Numbered from the stretch's first letter, positions 1 through 12,614 are shown. The stretch is DNA of 64,000 bases from Chenopodium formosanum (GCA_024500155.1 CM044877.1:70822001-70886000); one strand, 5' to 3'. Numbers and translations are program-made. Notes: generated from the sequence alone by a model not told the origin.

Positions 1-1272
1 TGGAAGAATTTGCAATTATGCATGCTTGGGTTGAAATTTTGTAGCATCAATTATGTTGAGCGTTGAAATTAATGCAGATTTTACTAAGTCAATTTTATTT
101 TAGAAAGGCAATTAACTTGAGTTGCTCATATCATGTCCCATGAAAATTGAAAAGCTACACTTTGGTGTAAATTATCCCGTGAAAAGCTTATCCAATCACA
201 CTAAAGCTTAACATCATCCACTCCGCGTAACAGTCATATATTCAGTCATAGATTATAGATCCTTCTTGTTGAAAAGGCACGAACCATCTAGACATATTAT
301 TGTCTTATCCAAATTTGTTCAATGCAAATCCTATTTAGGTGTGAATGTGTAATAGTCTGACAAACATTTAACGTACACTAACCGTCATCAACTGCAATGC
401 AAGTTGTAAATAACGCTAAAAACAAAACATTATTGTCAATAACAATATGAGTACCAAGTATCAAAGAACTGAAAAATATACATAATAAAAAAACGATAGT
501 TTTAATGTTAAAAACTTGATTAGAGCCTCAAAATCTCTCATTCGATAAACTTTATTGTCACACATTTTCGCGATCAAAGTTGAATGACCTTTGATGATAA
601 AATTAATAATTCTATAGAGATATGATATCACGTACAACTGTACAAGGTTTTATTTAGCATTGCACTATAATCTTTCTTTTCACACTCAAAATCTTTTCAA
701 TTCCTTGCTATTTCTCATCCCCCACCAACCTCCTACCTCCTCACCTACCTCGCCGGAGCAATGCCCCTTCCTTGGCTCGGGCAAGAAGCAGATGGTCAAC
801 GGTCAAGTTAATGGAGCTAACCAACTGAAAATTGATTCTTCTATATATGTACTTTATACTAGTAAAACTACGATATTATATATACTAGGGCAATGTCATG
901 CCAAAATAAGAGAGATCAAGTACGGAGTATAATCTATTTGTATAATTTATATATATATTTATTCATTTTTTTACGGTAAGGAGAAGGGTCCTACCGAGTT
1001 GGAACCTCTCACAAGTACAACCCGAACTCGTATAATTTAATTAATTTACTTGTAAGCTATACTAATATATTATACGAATTATAACATTCTAAAAAAAACA
1101 ACGATGTGTCACGTGCCACTCTCTTTATGGGTTTGATTAATTTCACGTCAACCACATATAATTAAAAAAATTAATTAGAACATGTTGTATACTACTACAA
1201 GATTTGATCTTATTATATTATATTTGTACTATATACTTTAAATCTTGTCATATTTGTTATTGTACTACGGAG
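1..1272. other. intergenic DNA, no gene recognised
   Basis: AT-rich sequence with no conserved domain on either strand. A 90-codon open frame at 660-932 (+) has a short GC-richer stretch at about 735-800, but I recognise no family in it and see no splice or homology support, so I do not call it a gene. Confidence 0.5.
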
Positions 1273-1400
1273 TACTCCCTCCGTTTTTAAATACTTGCTT
1301 TATTTCTACATGCGCGGAATTTTTGGAGAAATTGGATAAAGTAATAAAATATAAAGATAGTGGGGTTAGTGGAAGGTAAATTGGAAGAGAGAGAATCTAA

Positions 1401-3280
1401 GGGTCTATTCATTTTAGCTTAATTTTAGTTCAGTTCAGTTTAGTTCAGCTCCAATCAATTTAGTTCAGTTCAGTTCAGTTCAGCTCTTAATTTCACTACT
1501 AGAATCCGGGCAAATAACGACAGTTTTTCTACGACAGCCATAAAAACTGTCGTAATATTTTAAATCTACGACGGTTTTTGTAACTATCGTAATATTACGA
1601 CGGTTTTTTAAACCGTCATTGAGTTACGACAATTTTTAGTCAATAAACTATCGCAATAAACACTAAAAATAAATATAAAAAAAATTAAATATTTACGACA
1701 GCTATAAACTGTTGCAACTTACGACGGTTTCAAAACTGTCGCGATTTGCGACGGCTTATGGCTGTCGTAGAGATTTTTTTTTTTTTTTTTTAAAAAAAAA
1801 TGGTATTTAAATACCCAATTCAACAAGCCCACACCAAACCCTAAATACTCTTCCGCCGTTTCATAACCACTGACTCTCTCTCCTCTCAATTTCTATCTCC
1901 TCTCTTCCCCTTTCTTTTTCTCTGTTTCGTTCTCCTCTTCTCCACCTTCCTTCAGTTCCTCTCTTCTCTCTTTCCTGATCTCTTTTTCTTTCTCCTCTCT
2001 CTTTCTCGTCCTCCTGCTTTCTTCTCTCGTCCTCCTTCTTTCTTTCTCGGTCTCCTTCTTTTTAAACTTTTTCAATTCATTAAAAAATTAAAAATGGCCA
2101 AGGTGACTAAGTAAAATTCATGTTTTTGAGGTTTAATTTCGTGATGTTGAGGTTTTTTAGTCAAATTTGACCATAAAAATTCCAGATCTAGAGTTATTAT
2201 GGTCGAATTTGACCCTTAAAACCCAAAGAACAGGAAATTTGCAAAGGTATGTTAATTATTTTCGTTCATCTTCATTTGATTTTTGTTTAATTTGTTTAAT
2301 CTTTGTTAAATTATTTTGTCTTTTATTTTCTTTTGATTTTTTGTGGCATTTTTGTTTGAATTTTGTACTTTTTTTTTTATAATTTCTGTTACTTCATTAT
2401 TTTTTTGTTTGATTTTCTTGATTTTTGATTATTTGATGTTTATTTGTATTTCTTTTTTGATGTTTGTTATTTTAATATATTTTTTTCATTTACCTTTGTT
2501 TATTAGTTTGGGTTTTCTTTGATTTTGTTTGTTGGGGTTTAATTTTTAGATCTTAGTGTTATATTTTTTTTTTGGTGCAAGGTTTAGGGGATTGTCGGTG
2601 GTGGTGGAGTTAACAGGTACGGGGAGTTGTTGGATTTTGGATTTTTTTTGGTTTAATTTCAGATCTAGGGTTGTTTGTGGGTTTGTATGTGTTTTCTGGG
2701 TTTAATTTGGAAAATGTGTGGGCGGCACTAGGTGGTTTATGATGGCGGTTGGTGATGATTACGAGTTGTGCGGCTGGGTTACCGTAGGCGAAAGAGTTAA
2801 ACGAGAAGATGTTGGGGTTGGGGGGTTTTGTTGTTTTTTTTTTTAATTTTTTTTTAATTTTTTGCGACGGCTTTTTGCGACAGCTAGCTGTCGTTAAAAT
2901 TTGTTTTTGCGACAGTTTTCATGATTGTCGTAAATTTGCGACGGTTTTAAGCTGTCGCAGATGGATTATTGCGACAAAAAATGGGACTGTCGTTGAAATT
3001 AGTAAAACCGTCGTAAAAAAAAGTTTACGACAGTCTAGCTGTCGCAAAATTAAAATTTTGCGACAATGCCGATCGCGACAGACAATTTACGACAGTTTAC
3101 TGTCGCAACTATTTTTTGCGACGTTTTTTGCTACTTTTGCGACAGCTTTTGGCTGTCGCAAAATAGCTTATTTCTTGTAGTGTTTCCTTCTCTCATAAAA
3201 TAGTAATTTCAGCTCATTTTAGTGGAGTTCAGCTCCAATCACTTTAGTTCAGTTTAGTTCATTAAATGTGAACATGCCCT
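1401..3280. mobile_element. middle MITE (TTCAG-rich), split by a CACTA element
   Basis: Ends are GGGTCTATTCA on the left and an imperfect inverted copy, TGAACATGCCCT, on the right. Next to the ends are many degenerate copies of 'agttcagttcag'. A compact 160-bp relative with 10-bp perfect termini lies at 7631-7790. The element sits inside the outer Stowaway-like MITE and is itself interrupted at 1494-3182. The superfamily is uncertain; a Harbinger-like 3-bp TAA-type duplication is possible but not clean. Confidence 0.65.
1494..3182. mobile_element. non-autonomous CACTA (En/Spm-like) element
   Basis: Starts CACTACTAGAA and ends TTCTTGTAGTG, the inverted CACTA terminus, flanked on both sides by a 3-bp TTT duplication (1491-1493 and 3183-3185). 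Both subterminal regions carry many direct and inverted copies of a CGACAGT/ACTGTCG motif ('acgacggtttt', 'tgcgacagc'), as CACTA transposases require. No transposase is present. The 1.8-2.1 kb interior has a CT-rich tract after 'aaaccctaaatactcttccgccg', which resembles a plant 5' UTR and may be captured host sequence. Confidence 0.88.
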
Positions 3281-3707
3281 AAAAGCAATAAAATTGAGTC
3301 TCACTTATTAAGATTAATGAATTAAATATTATAAAACCTTTCCAAATAAGGAAATAGAACAAGTATTTAAAAACGATCGTAAAAGAAAAAGTGGAGCAAG
3401 TATTTAAAACGAGAGTATAATTTAAAGTGCACTATATACATAGTATTAAAGTGTACAATTTGAATTTGGCCCACATTGGGCAACACCGGACCTAAAAAAC
3501 CATTTCGCAAAAAAAAAAAAAAAAAAAAAAAAAAAGAAAAAAAAGGTGCATGTAAAGATAATTTTTTGCTCATTTTATTTACGCTGTACAATTTTCTTTT
3601 TCCTCATTTTTTTTAGGCAAAGAATCATTTAAAAATTTTAAATTAAGAAAAAAGATAAACAACTACTACGTAACTCTAGTCAGAGTCACATAAACGAGTA
3701 TTGTATA

Positions 3708-4288
3708 TAGGGTGAAAGTAATTCGGATTAAAAGCGAACCGAACCGAAAATCAAACCGAATTTATAATTCGGTTTAGAAATTTTTTTTTTTTTTAATTCG
3801 GATTGGATCGGATTGGAAAAATTAAAAAATATGGATTACGGATTGGATTCGGTGTGGGATTAAAAAAAACCGAAAACCGAAAACCGAATTATAAACCTAA
3901 TTTCGACCCAATACTTTAAGCCCATTTTTTTTTCAAAGTATCCAACAACTTTCCCCTTTCATATATAAAATTAAAAAAAAAAAAAACCTAATTCTCAATT
4001 CTCCTTTCTCAATATCTTACTCTCTCACAAAGAATGTAGTTAACAAGAAATGATTTTAGGAATTTTCAGGGTGAAATTCGAGTTTCGGATTTGAATGTTG
4101 CTAAAGAAGGGAACAAATTTCGGTTTGGATTGGATTCTAATTCGAAAAACCGAATTAATTCGGTTTGGATGGATTGAATCGAATCTTAATTCAGTTTAGA
4201 TTCGGATTGAGATTTACGAAACCGAATTAATTCGGATTGGATTCGGTTTTGGCTATAATCAAAACCGCAAACCGAACTTTCACCCCTA
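3708..4288. mobile_element. hAT-like MITE with CGGTTT repeats
   Basis: Left end TAGGGTGAAAGTAATTCGG; right end is the inverted TAGGGGTGAAAGTTCGG. Flanking 8-mers are ATTGTATA (3700-3707) and ATTGTACG (4289-4296), 6 of 8 identical, as expected for an aged hAT duplication. The interior is dense in 'aaccgaa/ttcggttt' words. No coding capacity. Confidence 0.75.
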
Positions 4289-4481
4289 ATTGTACGTATA
4301 TGGATTATAAAAATTTTACTTGTTTAAAAGGTACTCCGTAATAAAGCAAAAGGACGAGGTTGAAGTGATGGAGTATAGTGTTATTGCTCCCATCTGGTTC
4401 CCTAAGGTCTAGGGATCAAACCTCATAGGACTCATTTAAGGGATTTCCCATATCTTCTCTCTCAAATAAGCCCCCTTCTTT

Positions 4482-4601
4482 GACATGCTTCCGATCTTCC
4501 ATGCCTCATGCTTAAGTCATCATATTACCTTAAAAAAAAAAAAAATTAAAGCAAAAGGACATGCTTCCGATCTTCCATGCCTCATGCTTAAGTCATCATA
4601 T
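4482..4601. repeat. 44-bp direct duplication
   Basis: The 44-nt string beginning GACATGCTTCCGATCTTCC occurs at 4482-4525 and, base for base, at 4558-4601, separated by 32 bp that include a poly-A run. A shorter shared word (aaagcaaaagga) also occurs near 4344 and 4548, so the duplication may have copied more than one piece. Confidence 0.85.
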
Positions 4602-4790
4602 ACGACGAGCTAGTTTTTTCTAGCTATTGGAGTTGTACGGTTTCTTGTAACTTTGTAAAAAAACAAAAAAAAACCAACGTTGACTAAGCGGCTAAGCCTT
4701 TTCCCAACCCAAATAAAGAACGTCGTATAATTCATTACTCATTTCTTATTAATCACAATGGTTATAGCCCTTATAGGCAACCATTGAATC

Positions 4791-5123
4791 CAGGTGGCCC
4801 CGTTCTAACTATAAAAATTTGACCTTTAAATTTTTAAAGGATTATTTTAAAAAGGTTTTGGATGAATTTTTAAAGGGAATTTAATTTTGTTTTGGAAATT
4901 AAAAGACAAAGTCAAAGATTTAGGATGAATTTTTGGATTTTGTTTATAAATTGTGGTTTTTTAGTTTTATGGGGAAGAAGGAAAAGGTAAGATTATTAAA
5001 ATTTTTATTTATTTTTTAATAGAGTCAGCGATTTTTTTTTTTTTTTTTAATTTTTTTTATAGGCCCCTGGATTTTGAGGGCCCTATTTTGTGGGTGAGAA
5101 AAAACATGTCCAAAGCCGGCCTA
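4791..5123. mobile_element. hAT-like MITE with perfect 8-bp duplication
   Basis: The 333-bp element begins CAGGTGGCCCCG and ends CCGGCCTA (inverted TAGGCCGG). The flanking 8-mer ATTGAATC is identical on both sides (4783-4790 and 5124-5131). The right part holds 'ggcccctgg...gggccc', typical of plant hAT relatives of this type. No coding capacity. Confidence 0.75.
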
Positions 5124-5345
5124 ATTGAATCCACTCTTAGTATTATAGAGCTAGATATGTATGAGTTTGAAGTGAATGAAATTTGAACAATATATTTAAG
5201 TTTGAGTATTTAAAACTTATTTTTTTATTTTTTATTTTTTTTTTTAAAAAAAAGGAGGAAAGGGAGAAGGGTAGGAATAGAATTTATTAAATCTTTGTAT
5301 TACTTATTTACTCATAAACATGACATCAAATATTCAAATATTGTA

Positions 5346-5635
5346 CTCCCTCCGTCCCCGAAAGAACGACCCATTTGGGTTGATTACGCGGGTATTAAGA
5401 AAGTTAAATAAAAAGAAGTAAAAGTATATTGAAAAGATAAATTTACATGGGATTTGTAAACAAATAGAGAGAGAAAGTAATAAAATTACATAGAAAATCA
5501 AATTTTTATATGGGGAAGCTAATTTTGCACAAATATTGTTGCAAATTGGTGGGTGTTTTAATGCAAATGGGTCATTCTTTTTTGGGACTAAAATTAGGCC
5601 GGCCAAATGGGTCGTTCTTTCGGGGACGGAGGTAG
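5346..5635. mobile_element. Stowaway-like MITE, 290 bp
   Basis: Termini CTCCCTCCGTCCCCGAAAG and the inverted copy ending GGGGACGGAGGTAG match for more than 30 bp with one difference near the tip. TA flanks both ends (5344-5345, 5636-5637). Confidence 0.9.
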
Positions 5636-5637
5636 TA

Positions 5638-6185
5638 ATTAATTAAGGGTGTATTTTATTTATCCAATTTACACTTAATTATTTTAATTTATCAAAACAT
5701 ATTACACCTTATTAAAACTAATTTAGTTGTAATTTGAACTTGGTAACCTAATCAAAATTTATTTTTACTGAGTTTGTTTTATTTGAATTTATGAGACCTA
5801 AAACAAGTTTAAATAAGCTAAGGTGAACAAAAACAAGGGTATAACGATATATGATGAGTATTAATAGGGTTATATATTAATCATGCTTAACAAATCAAAT
5901 AACAAAAAAGCAAATTAAATTGGGAATGTCTCTACTTGCAAAGGTCTCTACAATCAAAACATCAGTGTAAATTGCGAAGGTCTCTAGTTGGAAAGATGCA
6001 AAGACATCGAAAATCACTACTTGCGTCAAGTTTGAAGCGGTGGAATGTGAGCTATGCCCGATATGCAAATTAGTTATGATTTTGATTGTAAAAGTTATTT
6101 TATTTTCTCTAGATCTGTGGTTTACAAATCTTATTGTTGTAGATGTCGTATGGCTATTTATTAACGATAATATTCTTCTTCTTGC

Positions 6186-6240
<55 letters not shown>

Positions 6241-7630
6241 CATGCTTAAATTATCAATTTACTAATATGCGATGATTTTTACTTGTAAAAAGTTGAAAAA
6301 GTTAATTACAAAATTTTACAAAATTTATTGAAAATAATTTAATAAATTATTAATTATGATACTCCATTAATTGAGTGTGTATGCCATACTTATCATCACA
6401 AGACCAATTTTGTGATTTGAGTCAATAAATCATGTGACCCTATCTCATTTTATCTCACCCATGGCCTTTGCCCAATTCATCCACCTACAAGGTAATCTTA
6501 TGACATTAAGACGATTTTATTCAAATATTTTACGTAATAAGACTCTTAATATTTTATGTTAATTATTACCAAATTTATATAGCACTTCAAAAATATTTAA
6601 CAAATTGTAAATTTATTTTTTATTTGTACATTATAAAATAAAAAAATCAAATAAATTATGTTATATGGATAATGTTTTATGCAGCCTTAATTAAAATTTT
6701 ATGACAAAAATACGCGTAAATTGGATCTGTGTACTTAATGCTTATTTATTCTCAATCTTTTATTTTTATTTTTCTTAGAGAACATTATCTCTTTTTTTTT
6801 TTTAAAAAAAAAAAAAACAATAAAGAGGAAGTATATAGTTATTTATGTACTCCAGTATATATTTTTCATGAAGTACAAGCATTAATTCATGGTCCTCTAT
6901 AATTGCGGTGGATAACTGGGTAGTTCGTTGATGAAATTTTAATACTCCTGTCTTTTCAACATGAAAAACCATACTAGAATCAGTTAGAATAATATCCAGG
7001 GTTTAGTTGAAGAAACTTTCAATGTTTTCTTCATTGGTTCGTTGAAAATAAAATTGGGAGTTGGACTTATTAATAGCGTTACTCAAATTGCATGTTTGGT
7101 AGTGTATGGATTGGATAAATAAACCGATACCGTAATCGAGTGTTTGGTTAGAAGACTTGGTAACAATTACTATTACTTAAGGGTAATGGTTACCTCTCAT
7201 TTGTTACCTCTCAAAAACTTAGCGTAGCAATACCCTTACCCTCAAATACAAACAATAAAAATAGTATAGTTTAATCGATTCCTTTCCATGGTTAAACCAA
7301 ACAAATGAAAAAGTGATAGTTAAATGATTCATTTCCCCCTTCTTATTTATTTGTTTCCTTTCCACTTAACAAATGCCCTAGATAAAAGCATGTCGATTCA
7401 TGATATTTAAATATATATCTAAGTATCAACTTTTATGAAATTTACATTACTTGAGTTAATTTTAAAACCTATCTAAAGTCATACTTTTTTTTTTGAAGAA
7501 TAATAAGAAGAATAAAGTCATACAATATTAAAAGGCATACTACATTCTTCAAAAAGTCATACTACATGTACAAAGAAATTAAAAATAAAATACAAAACTT
7601 ATTTTTATAATTTAATTGACATAAACTTAT
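5638..7630. other. intergenic DNA
   Basis: No supported gene. AT-rich; contains the AT microsatellite listed separately. Around 7090-7380 there is a possible degenerate 'tttggtt...aaccaaa' inverted-repeat remnant, too weak to name. Confidence 0.5.
6189..6236. repeat. (AT)n microsatellite
   Basis: About 24 uninterrupted AT units; it generates a spurious Tyr/Ile open frame. Confidence 0.98.
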
Positions 7631-7790
7631 GGTCTGTTCTCGTACGTTTATTTTCAGTTCAGTTCGGTTCACATCAGCTTCTAATTTCCTTCTCTTATAA
7701 AATATTTATTTCAATTCACTTCAGTTCAGTTCAGCTCAGTTCAGTTCAGTTCATTTCAATTCAGTTTAGTTCAGTCAATGAGAACAGACC
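7631..7790. mobile_element. 160-bp MITE, same family as 1401-3280
   Basis: Perfect 10-bp inverted ends GGTCTGTTCT / AGAACAGACC, with 'ttcagttcag' repeats next to both ends and an AT-rich centre. This is the compact version of the middle MITE of the nested stack at 1.3-3.4 kb. Confidence 0.75.
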
Positions 7791-8119
7791 CTAACATTTG
7801 ATGCATTTAATTTAATGGCGTGCTTTGATCATTAAAGAGTAAAGACATTTGATGACACGACCTTACTACCCATTCCGGTGATGACATTATTAGTTTTAGC
7901 TACCAAGTTCATTCTAGTGATCAAATGACCATGTCCAAGTTAATTGTACTCGTATCACATAGAGATGTTTACGGTAATAATTATAATTGGACCAAATAAT
8001 TCATGTGATTGTAATTTTGCCTAATGAAAAATAAAACCAATAATATAGCAACTTCTCTTGCAAAAAATGGCATTGATTGAGACATGGAATTCGTGGAATG
8101 GTTTGTACTACACTGAGTT

Positions 8120-8120
<1 letters not shown>

Positions 8121-8157
<37 letters not shown>
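8121..8157. repeat. T37 homopolymer
   Basis: Uninterrupted run of about 37 T followed by T-rich DNA. It could be the poly(A) of an old minus-strand retroposon, but no body is recognisable beside it. Confidence 0.9.
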
Positions 8158-8162
<5 letters not shown>

Positions 8163-8275
8163 TTATTTTTTTTTATTTATTTATTTACTGAAGACTGTCA
8201 TATAAAAGTACAGTAGTTTATTATTATAATAGAAGTACTCCGTGCTCTATGAAAAAAACTCAATTTGTAAATTTG

Positions 8276-8560
8276 TAATACAAAAACCTATTCCTGGGCC
8301 TCAATCACGAGCTTATGGCTTTTAGTTGAGTTGGTCCGTTAACAATGGTAAAGGCCCAGGAATAGGTTTTTATACTCTATCACTCCCCCTCACAATTTAA
8401 GGTCCTTTGGGGTTTGAAATGTGAATGCAATACAGGCTCATCCATACTTGGTGCGAATTAATTCCACTTTGAAGGAGGGGCGGATGAGAATCGAACTCGT
8501 GACCTTTGTGTCACGCTGGCTTCGTTACCATGTTAAAGGACCTACTCAACTAAAAACTTA
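8276..8560 (-). mobile_element. tRNA-derived SINE-like element with an internal hairpin
   Basis: On the minus strand an A-box-like sequence (TAGTTGAGTAGGTCC, 8538-8552) is followed about 40 bp later by a B-box-like GAGTTCGATTC (8488-8498), the RNA polymerase III promoter layout of tRNA-derived SINEs. The downstream body ends in a perfect 20-nt inverted repeat (8282-8301 against 8352-8371) with a ~50-nt loop. No target duplication was found, so the exact ends are uncertain. Confidence 0.5.
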
Positions 8561-8980
8561 AGTTTATGGTTGTTATACTCTATCAATTTCATATTTCTAA
8601 CAAGTACTCCGTAGATTTAGTGTCGGTATCTTACGCTTTTAAATGTCCTATTAATTTAGGTGTTTGTTATACATTTATCCCTAAGCAAACAAATACAGGA
8701 ATACATTCAACCCTTCCTAAGATAAAAATCGTGTTCACTATGATATGCGGACTAATGCCTTAATAACAATATTAATCTATACATGTGTGTTATTATCCAA
8801 AAATAAATTTAAATATATACAGTGTGAAATGACCCGCTTAGCTCAAGAGCAATCATCAATAAAAAATATTAATTTTATTTTTTTTAAATGTCCAAAAGAA
8901 AAGTAAAGGAAACGGGGAAAAGTGGCAAAATTGTAATTTCACAAATAGTGATGGTCAACCCATCCAACAAACACAAGTCC

Positions 8981-8990
8981 TTATAAATTA
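8981..8990 (+). promoter_or_regulatory. possible TATA box of the NIP gene
   Basis: TTATAAATTA lies 240 bp upstream of the NIP start codon and is the best TATA-like string in front of the gene. A start site about 30 bp downstream would give a ~210-nt leader. Position is the only support. Confidence 0.35.
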
Positions 8991-9229
8991 CAATACTTCT
9001 CTTTTACTTCGTATTATACTCGTAAGAATTAGTCATTTAGTCATATTTCTCCGTCCACTCTGACTTAAGCTTCTACTCATTTTATTTTATTTTTTAATAC
9101 ATGGGTAATTTCGGGGTCTTTATAAGTACGATAATTGCCTGAGATTTTGGAGGTACCACCAATTCCAAATTTATCCATTTCTCTCAACTTTTTTCTTTTT
9201 ATTTTTTTTCCTCCCAAAACCAATAGAAA

Positions 9230-12200
9230 ATGGGTGAAGTTGCAAGGTCTAATGGCAACCATGAAGTTACCATTAACGTTAAAGAAACTAACAACCAATC
9301 GTCTTCTTCCAACTCCATGAACAATTCTTGTTTCAGTGTCCATTTTCTCCAGAAGGTAACTATTTATCTCATCCTTATCCTATTTTACGTTCTTATGATC
9401 TGTCATCGTGTCTTGATTTAGCTGTCACGATATTGGTCATTGATATGATTTGCGTGTCAATGTGACTATTAGTTGTGAACAGATTTAATACATAACCATT
9501 TCTCTTGTTATTGTTCACATTGGAAAATTAATTTTACGTTACAATGGCCATAGTTCTTCCAAATGGTTTTTAATTAGTTATGGAAAAAGGGTTGGATTCC
9601 TATAGTCATTGTAATGAAAGGAAAAAATAAAGACATTGCAACGTTTTTCATATAATAATGTAAAAAATCCGACCTATTATATATTAAATTAAATTCGATT
9701 CGTCTAATAGTCTTGATTATTATACGTCTTTTTTTTTTAAAAAAAATGATAAAAATACGAACTATTATATAATTAACCAGACTCAATTGGTAACAATTTT
9801 GATTATACATATCATCAAAAGATTATCATATCATACTGTTTCAGTCAAAATTAAATTGCGTACCATATTAAACTGAGTAAATACAAGTTGATATCTGATA
9901 TCAACTTGCATTGTTAATATCAAGGGCATTTCAGTCTATTTTTCATTTAAATGATGGGCGAATTGGTAATTTCGAAGTTTACATGGCTCTTCCCGTAATG
10001 AGTTTCCCGTTTTCTCCAATACTAATAAAAACGATGGACGTCACACGTCAGATTAGTTTCCCTCATTTGAAACCCAAAGCAGACCTTAGAAGTTAGAACT
10101 CCTCACTCTCTCTCCACCCCCTCATTCACTCCGACGCCGCCGTAGCAACTCAGTAAACTCTCCCCGAATTCGAGTTCTCGAACACGGGTTTGATCCACAA
10201 TGCAAAGCACTAATCTTTTATCAGTTGATGAGCTTTTCTCCGATGGTTTCCTCCTCCCTCTTCACCGCCTTCATCCGAACCAACCGAACCGAAACAAGAT
10301 ACCGGCCTGAACGAACCGGACCCGTCTCAACCAGATTCCGAACCCGAGTCCTAAAACTAACCGTTGGCTTTGATCAGTTTGAAACTTCGAATAACCCAAT
10401 TTTAACCGCATCAAAGCTGTGAAGGGAGATTTCAAACGGATCGAGAAAAAACCGGGGAATGAATCCGAAAATAATGTGGAGTAAATCAAGAAGAGAAAGA
10501 GCGGATAAATGATGATGAATTTTGCCGGCGACGACTTAGTTGCCTTCTAAGTTTGATTTCGTATAATTGGGTAGATTTTTTTTTTTTTTTTTTGAAAGCC
10601 GTAAAATTGGGTAATTGAATTCGGATGTTCTACAATTTGATGATTATGATCTGTATTGGAGTATTGGAATGTGTGGATGCAATCAGGATTTTAAGTTTGG
10701 TTATTCCTAATAATCATATAAATTGAAGCTTTTTTATTTGATTTCCTCATGAAGTTTTTTGGTTTGATTTTCTCTCTCCTTCAACCCAGATCAGAGTAAA
10801 GTGAATGAGTAAGTCTGTTACTCTTCCTGTCAAGATCCGTAATACATTTTGTAAAAGAATTGAAAAAAACTCATTTTTTTAATATTTTATGAATACTTTC
10901 CAAAAAGCAAACCTATTATTTACAAAATTGCCATGATATTAACATTGTTTGTTGATATCCGATATCAATGGGAACAACCTCTATTAAACTTGATCATATA
11001 ATAAAACCCATAATTTTCATAGATGACAATATAACTGACATCTATGCTGATGTAATAAAAATTTGTTGATTGATTACTACAGATGATAGCAGAGGTTTTA
11101 GGGACATACTTCGTAATATTCGCAGGATGTGCTGCAGTAACAGTAAATTTAGACGGTGAAAAAGTGGTAACATTACCAGGAATTGCAATAACTTGGGGAT
11201 TAGTAGTAATGGTAATGGTTTATTCAGTTGGACATATTTCTGGTGCCCATTTTAACCCTGCTGTTACAATTGCCTTTGCAACTTCACGCAGATTTCCATG
11301 GAAACAGGTTTCATTTTCTCAACTGTTACTACCTACTTTTATTACTTGATTATGTTTATGTTATGTCATATCTTTTTTTGGGTTGATTTTGTTTTTTGTT
11401 TTGTTGTTAGTTGGTAGGACATTTAAGCCTTGTATTTCATACTTTAATGCTGCATGGTAATATATAGCTGTATTGTGTATGATTTCGATCTGTTAGTCCT
11501 ATCTTAAAGTGTTTGGATCAGATGGTAAGATAGTACACGAGTTAACCAAATCAAATGTTTAAAAATTAAAAATGTCCTTTTGAAGCTTTGTTTTTGGTCC
11601 AAATTTAAAAGAATAGAGTCTAGTATTAGGATAATTAGGTAGGAATTGCTTACTAAGAGTGATGACCATCAATTTTTATTAATTTTTTTGGTGAAAAAAT
11701 TTTTCTTTAATTTAAATAGTATACTCGAAGTACAAAGTATATGCTATATTCCGCGTATACAAAAATTATTTTAATTTATAATATTTGAAATGTTTAGTAG
11801 TGTCTACATTTGGATAATTTTATAGCTTAGTAGGATTTCTCAAGCTTAGTTTCTTTGAGGTTGGAGGGTGATACGTTCTAAGACTTGAGATTGAATTTTG
11901 TTTACAACTTTATATTACTACCTTCGTTACAGATTATTTGCAACGATTAGACATTTTTTCTATATGATTAGACATTTGCAACGATATTTATGTTAAATCG
12001 TTGCAAATAATATGTAACGGGGTTAGTATATGTCCTTATTACTCTCTATATCAAAAGGAAATGAAAAAAAAAAGCATCATAGTACGACAAACTTTTAGCT
12101 AACTTATCATTTTCAACTATCGGTGAAGACTCATTTATCACTTTTGCTGATTTAGCATTTTCCAACACCCTTTTTATTTTTGGCTATAGCACTCTTTCAT

Positions 12201-12531
12201 CATCTGTTACTTGCTAACTCTTTAAATGTGGTATGAGTAATAGATGCAATTTCTTTAGGAAAGTTAGTTCCATCACTCCATGACGTGCTATCAGTGACAA
12301 TTAATGAATTTATGCATGACTGTATGGTGTGTAATATTTCTATTAATTGAAAAAAATTCAAGAAAAAAATTAGGGATAAGAACAAATACTATACCAAAAA
12401 TAAGATTGATGAGCAAGCATCTGCATATATCACGTGTACATAGGGATTTAATTCAACCATAAATTGTAAGGCGAAGAGGAAGACTTCATAAATTTTATCT
12501 GTTACACAAAATTACGTATGTCTGTATATGC

Positions 12532-12614
<83 letters not shown>

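Larger units (their letters stand above)
1275..3415. mobile_element. outer Stowaway-like MITE, split by a nested insertion
   Basis: The left end reads CTCCCTCCGTTTTTAAATAC and the right end is its inverted counterpart (TATTTAAAACGAGAG). TA dinucleotides flank both sides (1273-1274 and 3416-3417), the Tc1/mariner-Stowaway target duplication. An uninterrupted relative in opposite orientation lies at 37081-37366 and shows that the real element is about 290 bp. The remaining ~1.88 kb here is the nested element at 1401-3280. Confidence 0.8.

Noticed and set aside
1893..2075. 60-codon Lys/Glu/Arg-rich open frame on the minus strand
   Set aside because: It is the antisense of a CT-rich tract in the CACTA interior; low-complexity composition, not a protein.
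10225..10489. Overlapping frames on both strands in NIP intron 1
   Set aside because: They lie in the captured, frame-broken cargo of the inverted-repeat element; none is a complete gene.
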